A stretch of DNA of 23,938 bases from JBGPIT01 sp041485125. GTDB taxonomy: Bacteria > Desulfobacterota > Binatia > UTPRO1. A program made the translations under genes and the position numbers. Below the pieces are notes generated by a model. That model did not search any database, was not told where the DNA came from, and worked only from the letters and a program-made list of their open reading frames with translations. Below, piece by piece: positions 18,188 to 23,938 of this stretch (position 1 is its first letter; each line of letters begins with the position of its first letter). The stretch covers positions 1 to 23,938 of the forward strand of contig JBGPIT010000030.1 in assembly GCA_041485125.1 (NCBI GenBank), in the 5' to 3' direction.

Positions 18188-19339
18188 GTGCCCCCTTCAC
18201 GGTCGCGTGCGCGCCCGCTGGAAATCCCCGCCGCTCTCGATCTGAGCGTCTTTCGGCAGATGGCGGACATGTCGAACGAGGCGTTCTTTCTCACCGACTC
18301 GCGCGCCCGCTACCGCTACGTCAACGACCGTGCCGTCACGCTCACCGGGTACTCGCGTAAGGAGTTCCTCCGCATGACGCTCTTCGATCTCGATCCCGAG
18401 TACCCACGGGACCAGTTCCACGCGATCGTCGATGCCCTGGCTCTGGGGTCGCTGCCGCCGTTCGAGGCGCGCACCCGTCGGCGCGACGGGACCTACATCC
18501 CGTGCGAGGTGAACGTCGCCCGGATCGACGTCGACGGCGAGCACTACCTCTTCGGCGTGGTCCGCGACATCAGCGAGCGCAAGCAGATGGAGACCGTGCA
18601 GCGAAGCTTCACACAGCGCATGCTGCAGACCCTCGAGGCCGAGCGCCAGCGCGTCGCGCGCGAGCTCCACGACGACGTCGCGCAGGCGGTCGCGAACGTC
18701 GGGGACTTGGTCCGCTCGCTCGAGCAGGCGTCGGGCGCCGTGCCCGACGAGGCGCGCCCCGCGCTCGCGGCGACGCACGCCACGATTCGCGAGATCACGG
18801 CCTCGGTCGCTCGCATCGTGCGCGACTATCATCCCGCCGAGCTGCTCGGCCTCGGCCTGGAGGAATCGATCCGCGCCCATGCCCGGCCGTTCGCCGAGCG
18901 CCACGGTCTGGCGCTCCACCTCGCGACCTCGACGATCACCGGTCTGCTCGCGCCCGAGCAGGAGCTGCATGTCTATCGCGTCGTACAGGAGGCGCTCGCG
19001 AACGTCGCGCACCATGCCGGTGCGCAGCAGGTGACGATCCGACTGCGCCGTCGCGGCCGGCACGTGCTGGTCTCGGTGCGCGACGACGGCGCGGGCTTCG
19101 AGCCCGCCGCGACGCGAGGAAGCGCGGGCCTCGGCCTGGTGACGATGCGCGAGCGCGCCGAGCTCATGCACGCGATCCTCGAAGTACGGTCGTCGCCGGG
19201 TCACGGCACCGAGATCCGGCTCGCCGTTCCCGTCGCGACCGCCACCATGCGGCCGGCACGCGTTGCCAAGGCGCCGCGCACCGTGCGCGGCGGCGCAACG
19301 CGGTCGCGACGCGGCGTCGCCTCACGTCGCGTCCGATGA
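18188..19339 (+). CDS. Cytoplasmic PAS histidine kinase, NarL type (tandem copy 1)
   Basis: A 383-aa soluble kinase with no membrane segment. A PAS domain covers about residues 18-132, starting 'LDLSVFRQMADM' and ending 'VVRDISERKQ'. HisKA_3 follows with His161 in 'ERQRVARELHDDVAQAV'. The HATPase has N272 ('QEALANVAHHA'), 'RDDGAGF' (298-304) and 'GLGLVTMRER' (314-323). Catalytic boxes are complete. An Arg/Ala-rich tail (352-383) is basic and probably disordered. The GTG at 18188 has no good Shine-Dalgarno and fits a leaderless start. Its stop overlaps the ATG of a close paralogue (ATGA). No response regulator is nearby. A diffusible or PAS-bound cofactor signal is likely, but PAS ligand residues cannot be judged by eye. 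Confidence 0.9.
   Translation: MPPSRSRARPLEIPAALDLSVFRQMADMSNEAFFLTDSRARYRYVNDRAVTLTGYSRKEFLRMTLFDLDPEYPRDQFHAIVDALALGSLPPFEARTRRRDGTYIPCEVNVARIDVDGEHYLFGVVRDISERKQMETVQRSFTQRMLQTLEAERQRVARELHDDVAQAVANVGDLVRSLEQASGAVPDEARPALAATHATIREITASVARIVRDYHPAELLGLGLEESIRAHARPFAERHGLALHLATSTITGLLAPEQELHVYRVVQEALANVAHHAGAQQVTIRLRRRGRHVLVSVRDDGAGFEPAATRGSAGLGLVTMRERAELMHAILEVRSSPGHGTEIRLAVPVATATMRPARVAKAPRTVRGGATRSRRGVASRRVR
18641..18680 (+). repeat. 40-bp exact repeat around the phospho-His codon, copy 1
   Basis: Forty bases coding the H box of the first tandem kinase, identical to 19828-19867. The offset is 1187 bp. It is the longest exact match I found between the two kinase genes. Confidence 0.85.
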
Positions 19340-20430
19340 GCGTGCTCCGCCGGCGCCGCGATGCCGGAGTCCCGGCGCGCGGCACGCGGCGACCGTCGAA
19401 CGTCGCCGACTTCCCGACCGCCCTCGATCTGAGCGTCTTCCGCCAGATGGCGGACATGACGACCGAGGCGTTCTATCTCTGCAACCCCGACGGCCGGTTC
19501 TTGTACGTCAACGACCGCGGCTGCACGGTCGGCGGCTACTCGCGCCCGGAGATGTTGAAGAAGTCGGTCTCCGACGTGAATCCGACGTTCCCACGCGAGC
19601 GCTGGGCCGAGTTCACGCACGCCATCGCCGCGGGCCCGATGCCGCCCTTCGAGACCGTGATGCTGCGGAGCAACGGCACGCTGATCCCGATCGAGGTCAG
19701 CGTCGCGCGGCTCGACGTCGGCGGCGTCGATCACTACTTCGGCGTGATCCGCGATCTCAGCGAGCGCAAGCAGATCGAGGCCGCCCGCAAGAGCTTCACG
19801 CAACGCCTGCTGCAGACGCTCGAGACCGAGCGCCAGCGCGTCGCGCGCGAGCTCCACGACGACGTCGGCCAGGCGGTCGCGACGATCGGTGTCCTGCTCC
19901 ACACCCTCGAGCAAACGCCCGGATCGATCGCCGAGGAGCTCCAGCCCGCGCTCGCGACCACGCACGCGACCATCCGGCAGATCACCGAATCGGTCGCGCG
20001 CATCGTCCGCGACTATCACCCCGCCGAGCTCGTCGGCCTCGGCCTCGAGGACACCCTGCGCTCGCACGCGCGGCAGTTCGCGCAGCGCCACCGCCTCGAC
20101 CTCCGCCTCGCGACCGTGCCGGTCGCAGGGCTGCTCTCGATCGAGCAGGAGCTCCACCTCTACCGCATCGTGCAAGAGGCGCTCGCCAACGTCGCGCGGC
20201 ACGCGCGGGCCGGCCACGTCACCGTCCGCCTGGCGCGGAAGGGCCACCGCGTCGCGATCACCGTCCGCGACGACGGCCTCGGCTTCGACGCCGCGGCGCA
20301 GCCGAAAGGCGCCGGCATCGGCCTCGTCACCATGCGCGAGCGGGCGTCGCTCCTCGGCGCGGAGCTCGTGATCCGCGCCCGCCCCGGTCACGGCACGGAA
20401 GTCAACGTCGACCTACCGCTCAGCCGTTGA
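19336..20430 (+). CDS. Cytoplasmic PAS histidine kinase, NarL type (tandem copy 2)
   Basis: A 364-aa paralogue of the preceding gene, aligned over nearly its whole length. A basic 24-residue N-terminal stretch leads into the same 'LDLSVFRQMADM' opening (31-42). PAS spans about 31-142, HisKA_3 has His174 in 'ERQRVARELHDDVGQAV', and the HATPase has N285, 'RDDGLGF' (311-317) and 'GIGLVTMRER' (327-336). Identity is high in the kinase half and lower in PAS ('NEAFFLTDSRARYRYVNDR' against 'TEAFYLCNPDGRFLYVNDR'), as expected if inputs diverged while outputs stayed shared. The ATG overlaps the first gene's stop, so the two are translationally coupled and may form heterodimers. Its 3' end overlaps the convergent Fe-S gene by 18 bases. 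Confidence 0.92.
   Translation: MSVLRRRRDAGVPARGTRRPSNVADFPTALDLSVFRQMADMTTEAFYLCNPDGRFLYVNDRGCTVGGYSRPEMLKKSVSDVNPTFPRERWAEFTHAIAAGPMPPFETVMLRSNGTLIPIEVSVARLDVGGVDHYFGVIRDLSERKQIEAARKSFTQRLLQTLETERQRVARELHDDVGQAVATIGVLLHTLEQTPGSIAEELQPALATTHATIRQITESVARIVRDYHPAELVGLGLEDTLRSHARQFAQRHRLDLRLATVPVAGLLSIEQELHLYRIVQEALANVARHARAGHVTVRLARKGHRVAITVRDDGLGFDAAAQPKGAGIGLVTMRERASLLGAELVIRARPGHGTEVNVDLPLSR
19828..19867 (+). repeat. 40-bp exact repeat around the phospho-His codon, copy 2
   Basis: Identical to 18641-18680. Perfect identity at wobble positions, although other parts of the genes have diverged, suggests recent duplication or local gene conversion. Strong codon bias at high GC could also contribute. 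Confidence 0.85.
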
Positions 20431-21174
20431 CTGCTCGGCGCGCGCGCGCCGCATCACCGCGAAGGCGCGGCGGTGGTGGTGCATGAGGGCATCGGCGGGA
20501 TAGCGATGCGCGCGGCCGTAGACGCACGCGATGCGCGCCTCGCAGCGATCGGGGCAGATGCTCTCGTGCTCGATGCGGTAGTCGACGCACCGGCCGACGT
20601 CCCAGCCGGCCGGATAGGCGACCGCGCGCGCCGGGCAGGTCGTGATGCAGGGACGCTCGACGCAGCTCGGGCAGGGATCGAAGTGCGCCGCCGGGCGCGG
20701 CGCCTCGATCTCCTCGTCGATCAAGAGCGCGCCGCGAAGCGCGATCCAGGGGCCGAACTCCGGATGGATCAAGACCGCGAGGATGCTGCGCCGTCCCAGC
20801 CCAGCCGCCTCGGCGAGGTGCACGAACGAGACCGGCGGCTCGCTGGCGCGAAACGGCAGGCGGAGCTCGGCGCCGACGCCATGGCTCGTCGCGAGCGGCA
20901 GGATGCGGGTTTCCATGATCTCGGCGGTGAAGTCGTCGAGCGGGTGCTCGCGCGCGTCGAATCCCCGGTGCCGATCGACGTGGGCGCGGTAGGCGGACCA
21001 GAACGCGCCGCCGCCGTTACCGATCACGATCGCGGCCCGGCGCGACGTCGGCGCGAGGCGGTACTTCGCCGGCACCAAGGCGTCGTACTCGGCCGCGGAC
21101 GCGACCCCGATCAGGTTCAGGCCGAAGGGGGAGCACTCCTCGGCGAGCGCCCCGAGCAACGCGGCGGCGCTCAC
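20413..21174 (-). CDS. Fe-S protein resembling the QueG/4Fe-4S reductase C terminus
   Basis: A 253-aa cytoplasmic protein. The C-terminal third has eight Cys: C168, C171, C176 and C180 in 'CPSCVERPCITTCP', then C196, C207, C211 and C217. The first four fit a 4Fe-4S ferredoxin-type site. The general form ('AAIVIGNGGGAFW', 'ILAVLIHPEFGPWIALRGALL') recalls the epoxyqueuosine-reductase superfamily, but the second Cys set (Cx10Cx3Cx5C) does not match the canonical QueG arrangement and the protein is shorter than QueG (about 350-380 aa). I would not call it QueG. The GTG at 21174, ten bases after the 102-aa protein stop, is preferred over upstream starts inside that gene. It is the last gene of a three-gene unit with two small membrane proteins, hinting at a membrane-linked redox role. 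Confidence 0.8.
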   Translation of the reverse strand: MSAAALLGALAEECSPFGLNLIGVASAAEYDALVPAKYRLAPTSRRAAIVIGNGGGAFWSAYRAHVDRHRGFDAREHPLDDFTAEIMETRILPLATSHGVGAELRLPFRASEPPVSFVHLAEAAGLGRRSILAVLIHPEFGPWIALRGALLIDEEIEAPRPAAHFDPCPSCVERPCITTCPARAVAYPAGWDVGRCVDYRIEHESICPDRCEARIACVYGRAHRYPADALMHHHRRAFAVMRRARAEQSTAER

Positions 21175-21184
21175 GGTCGGCGAC

Positions 21185-21493
21185 TCAGCGCGCGAACGCC
21201 GGCCGATCGCGGTCGCGCTCGAGCCGTTGCAACACCGCGGAGAGGCCGAAGAGCGTCGCACTACTCACGATGCCGCCGATGCCCGCGAAGAGCGCGGTCA
21301 TGACGTACATGAAGTGGCGCGCCGCCATCTTGTAGTACTCGGCTTGGAAGAGCACGTGATCTTCATGGCGGCTGAGTGCCTCGGCCGCCTTGTAGTAGTC
21401 GATGTCGTTGTAGGCGAGGAACACGGAGACCACGCCGATGATCACGCCGCCGACGAACAACACCACCGCGAGACCGCGCAGGTAGGACGCCAT
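21185..21493 (-). CDS. Small two-helix membrane protein, 102 aa
   Basis: Two strong hydrophobic helices, about residues 5-28 and 62-88, flank a 33-residue polar loop with 'YNDIDYYKAAEALSRHEDH' and several Tyr and His. A charged tail ('RLERDRDRPAF') follows. I recognise no family. The ATG at 21493 shares its A with the stop of the preceding 75-aa gene (TGATG), so translation is coupled, and the Fe-S protein begins ten bases after the stop. It may anchor or regulate that protein at the membrane; this rests on gene order alone. Confidence 0.75.
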   Translation of the reverse strand: MASYLRGLAVVLFVGGVIIGVVSVFLAYNDIDYYKAAEALSRHEDHVLFQAEYYKMAARHFMYVMTALFAGIGGIVSSATLFGLSAVLQRLERDRDRPAFAR

Positions 21494-21720
21494 CAACGCT
21501 GGGCGAGCACGATCTGCGCCGGCGCCTCGGCCGAGCGACTCGTCATCGGCTCCGCGATCGTGACGACGCGCGCCGCCGCCGGGCGGCCCCGCATCAACGC
21601 GTGCACTTTGGCGCAGGCGCCTTCCTCACGTGCCGGACACATCGTCGCACCGGTCACGTGCGCGAGAATCCCGACGTAGGCGACGATTGCGGTACCACCG
21701 AGCCAAGAACGCCAAGCCAT
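21493..21720 (-). CDS. Small single-span membrane or exported protein, 75 aa
   Basis: Residues about 7-26 form a hydrophobic helix that could be an anchor or signal peptide. Two Cys follow (28 in 'TMCPARE', 36 in 'GACAKV'), then a basic and Ala-rich tail with no known motif. The ATG at 21720 lacks a clear Shine-Dalgarno. The gene starts 74 bases after the N-acetylglutamate synthase stop and leads the three-gene unit through the TGATG overlap. Two Cys outside the membrane could form a disulfide or bind a metal. Function unknown. Confidence 0.65.
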   Translation of the reverse strand: MAWRSWLGGTAIVAYVGILAHVTGATMCPAREEGACAKVHALMRGRPAAARVVTIAEPMTSRSAEAPAQIVLAQR

Positions 21721-21794
21721 GGGAGCAACATACGCCGCAGCGGCGCGCGCCTGCAACACACCCGGCGACGAAGGGGATCCGCTTCGGAACTCGC

Positions 21795-23015
21795 TCACGG
21801 CAGGTCGAAGCTGTAGACGGCGAGCGCGCGGCGGCGGGCCTCGTCGTAGCACGTCCACTTCTCGGGCGGCGCCTCGTCGGCGGCGATGCGGCGAAAGCCT
21901 TGGCGCTCGAAGAACTGGCGGACACGATCCTGCGTCGTGCACGCGAAGAGGTAGCGGAGCGCGAGACGGGCGCCTTCCGCCTTCATGCAGGCGACGAGCT
22001 TCGCCCCGACACCCTCGCTCTTGAAGCGCGTGATGGTGTAGAGGCCGACGATCTCGCCGGCGTGCGCGGCCTCGTACGCCTCGGTCTGCAGCGAGCACAC
22101 CCCGGCGAGGTGATGCCGGCCGATCGTCGCCCCGTAGCCGGAGACGAGGATGCGCGCGATCTCGTCGGCGCTGCGCGGCTTCAAATAGCCCTCACGTTGG
22201 CCGCGCTCCAGGAGCTTCTCGACCTCCGCGAAGTCGTCGAGCGAGAGCCGGTCGACCTTGACGTAGTCCTCGCGGGTGAAGAGCGTGCCCGAGCCCTCGT
22301 AGGTGAAGAGCTCGCGCGCGAGACCGCCGAGCGTGCACAGGTTCACCGAGTCGATGCCGGCGAGGAGCCCGTTGCGGATCGCGTCGAGCATCGAGCGGCG
22401 GGTGCCGAGCCCCGCCCACTCCGCCTCGCCCGCGCGCAGGAGCTGCTCCGCGACTGCCTCATCCATGAACGAGAGCGGCTGCGACGTGCCGTCGCCGCGC
22501 ACGCCTCCCTGCGGATCGACGATGACGAGCTTGTGGACGCGCAAGCGCGCGCCGATCCGCTGCGCCAGATCGACGAGGCGCTCGGGCGCGCTGCCGTCGC
22601 AGAGTCCGAGGAAGAACGGCGAGCGCCGGAGGATACCCCACAGGTCGATGAGGAGCGCGTCGGTTGCCGTGCCGGCGCCGCAGGCGTCGCCGGAGAGCGC
22701 CAGCACGGGAGCGTCCTTGCCCGATGCGAGCCGGATGCCCGGCAGCGGCTGCTGTGGCGGCGGCTCGGTTGGGGAGACCGCGCCGAGGGCACGCTCGAGG
22801 ACGCCGAGCGCGGCGCGTCCGTGCGCGGCGTTGCCGCCCAAGAGGACGAGGACCCGCGTATCGTTGGCGAGCAGATCGCGCGCGACGGTGCCGAGCTCCC
22901 GCAGCTCCTCGACCGGAGCGTCGTGGTGAACCGCGAAGAGGAGGGTCCGGCCGCGGAACTCGTCGAGGTAGAACTCCTTCTCGCTGAACTCGACCGCCGA
23001 TTGCCGCCGCGCCAT
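21795..23015 (-). CDS. argA: N-acetylglutamate synthase (kinase-like plus GNAT domains)
   Basis: A 406-aa enzyme for the first step of arginine synthesis, acetyl-CoA plus glutamate to N-acetylglutamate. Residues about 20-250 are an amino-acid-kinase-like domain ('VLVLLGGNAAHGRAAL', 'GLGTRRSMLDAIRNGL' at 202-217). The linker 'ELFTYEGSGTLFTREDY' (235-251) is characteristic of the synthase. Residues 252-406 form the GNAT domain, with the acetyl-CoA-binding loop 'KSEGVGAKLV' (332-341) and 'FFERQGFRRI' (368-377). This is the ArgA-type two-domain layout; the kinase-like part usually serves arginine feedback rather than catalysis. ATG 23015 is chosen, though a GTG at 23018 sits just before it. No other arg gene is present. 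The downstream membrane/Fe-S genes may be read from the same transcript. Confidence 0.87.
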   Translation of the reverse strand: MARRQSAVEFSEKEFYLDEFRGRTLLFAVHHDAPVEELRELGTVARDLLANDTRVLVLLGGNAAHGRAALGVLERALGAVSPTEPPPQQPLPGIRLASGKDAPVLALSGDACGAGTATDALLIDLWGILRRSPFFLGLCDGSAPERLVDLAQRIGARLRVHKLVIVDPQGGVRGDGTSQPLSFMDEAVAEQLLRAGEAEWAGLGTRRSMLDAIRNGLLAGIDSVNLCTLGGLARELFTYEGSGTLFTREDYVKVDRLSLDDFAEVEKLLERGQREGYLKPRSADEIARILVSGYGATIGRHHLAGVCSLQTEAYEAAHAGEIVGLYTITRFKSEGVGAKLVACMKAEGARLALRYLFACTTQDRVRQFFERQGFRRIAADEAPPEKWTCYDEARRRALAVYSFDLP

Positions 23016-23182
23016 CACGCGCAGTTACCACGAAGACCCCAGGCGCGAAACGCGCTCGGGCGTGGGACGCGCCCTCCGGCGTACGATCCGCGCCCGCGGC
23101 ACGTCCCGATATGCCCCGCTCTCGGCGCGGGCGTGCCGCGGTGTCGGCCGGTCATTCAGCCGACGCCCGTGCCGCGCGTGAA

Positions 23183-23211
23183 TTGATTTTGCGCGAGGGC
23201 GCCCATAGGTA
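23183..23211 (+). promoter_or_regulatory. Weak putative promoter before ggt
   Basis: TTGATT (23183-23188, four of six) with a 17-base spacer to TAGGTA (23206-23211), then six bases to the GTG at 23218. The -10 is poor (two of six), and TAGGT could instead act as a weak Shine-Dalgarno. Confidence 0.2.
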
Positions 23212-23217
23212 AGTCAC

Positions 23218-23938
23218 GTGACGGCGCCCGCCCTTTTGCAACGCCTTGCGACGCTCGCCTCGATTCTCGTTCTCGTCTCTTCGGCCCGCGCCGCTCCCGC
23301 CGCGCCGGCGGCCGAGTCCGCACGCGTCGTCGCCGCCGGATCGGCGCGCCACGGCGCCGTCGCCGCGGAGCACCCGCGTGCCGCCGAGATCGGCATCGAG
23401 ATCCTGCGCGCCGGCGGCAACGCCGTCGACGCGGCGATCGCGGTCTCGTACGCGGTGTGCGTGCTGAACGCATCGTCGTGCGGCATCGGCGGCGGCGGGT
23501 TCATGCTGATCCACCAGCCCGACGGGCACATGCAGGCGCTCGACTATCGCGAGACGGCGCCCGCGCTCGCGCACCACGATCTCTACCGGCGCGACGGGGT
23601 GGTCCTGACCGAGCTATCGAGCCGCGGGCCGCTCGCGGTCGCGGTGCCGGGCGAGATCGCGGGACTCGAGGCGGCGCGCGCGCGGTTCGCGCGCTTGCCG
23701 CGCCGGACGCTGATGGCGCCGGCCATCGCGCTCGCGCGCGACGGCTTCCCGCTCGGCGAGCACGTGGCCGGCGCGATCGCGAGCAACGTCGCCGCGATCC
23801 GCGCCGAGCCGGCGTTGGCGGCGCGCCTTCTCCATCCCGACGGCACACCGCTGCGCGCCGGTGAGACCGTCCGCTTCCCGGATCTCGCGGCGACGCTCGA
23901 GCGCGTCGCCGCGGACGGCGCCGACGCCTTCTATCGCG
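23218..23938 (+). CDS. ggt: Gamma-glutamyltranspeptidase, N-terminal part (cut by window end)
   Basis: The first 240 residues of a periplasmic gamma-glutamyltransferase, which cleaves or transfers the gamma-glutamyl group of glutathione and related peptides. The GTG start opens a signal peptide (hydrophobic 11-22, likely cut after 'SARA' near 25). The large-subunit signatures follow: 'GAVAAEHPRAAEIGIEILRAGGNAVDAA', given here as one conserved block at about 46-73, then 'SSCGIGGGGFMLI', 'LDYRETAP', 'AVAVPGEIAGLE' and 'APAIALARDGFPL'. The frame is intact to the edge. The autocleavage Thr that begins the small subunit lies beyond the window, so activity cannot be judged. It is divergent from argA across 202 bases. 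Confidence 0.92.
   Translation, partial: MTAPALLQRLATLASILVLVSSARAAPAAPAAESARVVAAGSARHGAVAAEHPRAAEIGIEILRAGGNAVDAAIAVSYAVCVLNASSCGIGGGGFMLIHQPDGHMQALDYRETAPALAHHDLYRRDGVVLTELSSRGPLAVAVPGEIAGLEAARARFARLPRRTLMAPAIALARDGFPLGEHVAGAIASNVAAIRAEPALAARLLHPDGTPLRAGETVRFPDLAATLERVAADGADAFYR

Noticed and set aside
20413..21174. Calling this gene queG (epoxyqueuosine reductase)
   Set aside because: Only part of the Fe-S pattern fits; the protein is too short and the second Cys set is spaced differently.

Overview
This window reads as chromosomal DNA from a GC-rich (about two thirds G+C by eye), Gram-negative, probably free-living bacterium. The mix suggests a deltaproteobacterium-like lineage such as Myxococcota, Desulfobacterota or Binatota: a secreted DNRLRE protein with Cys-rich repeats, an XrtA-type polysaccharide deacetylase with a DUF3473 tail, several orphan NarL-type histidine kinases, and an N-acetylglutamate synthase with a kinase-like domain. 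That placement is inference; there is no rRNA or other decisive marker. I saw no tRNA, rRNA, CRISPR array, insertion sequence or phage gene. Base composition and codon use look even throughout.

Layout. 1-900 (-) is the start of a secreted Cys-rich protein running off the left edge. 1259-3279 (+) is a coupled envelope-polysaccharide pair (deacetylase, GT2 glycosyltransferase). 3292-6652 (-) holds a Nudix hydrolase and a large four-PAS membrane histidine kinase. 6774-9716 (+) carries a crotonase, an unrecognised protein with an acyl-carrier-like segment, and a membrane HisKA kinase. 9722-12669 (-) has a secreted protein of unknown function and a UvrD/Rep-type helicase. 12771-15473 (+) has a tiny lipoprotein, then a tight DUF72 / DUF3467 / TPR-gluzincin group. 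15484-17771 (-) is typA followed by a small membrane-anchored protein. 17913-20430 (+) has a TusA-like protein and two tandem paralogous PAS histidine kinases that overlap by ATGA. 20413-23015 (-) has N-acetylglutamate synthase, two tiny membrane proteins and an Fe-S protein. 23218 to the right edge (+) is the start of a secreted gamma-glutamyltranspeptidase.

How it fits together. Most neighbours form short 1-3 gene transcription units rather than one pathway. The theme that stands out is signalling: four histidine kinases in 24 kb and no response regulator. Three are NarL-type (HisKA_3) PAS kinases and one is a HisKA kinase. A second pattern is promoter placement. Upstream of typA, and less clearly upstream of the first tandem kinase, the helicase, the four-PAS kinase and ggt, a sigma70-like -35/-10 pair sits so that the start codon falls at or within a few bases of the expected +1, and no Shine-Dalgarno is visible. 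This suggests frequent leaderless mRNAs. Other genes (crotonase, secreted 264-aa protein, DNRLRE protein) have clear Shine-Dalgarno sites, so both modes seem to coexist.

I found no convincing defence island, secondary-metabolite cluster or mobile element. The best candidates for undescribed biology are the tandem kinase pair, the Fe-S / small-membrane-protein operon, the DUF72-DUF3467-peptidase operon and the ACP-like protein beside a membrane kinase.
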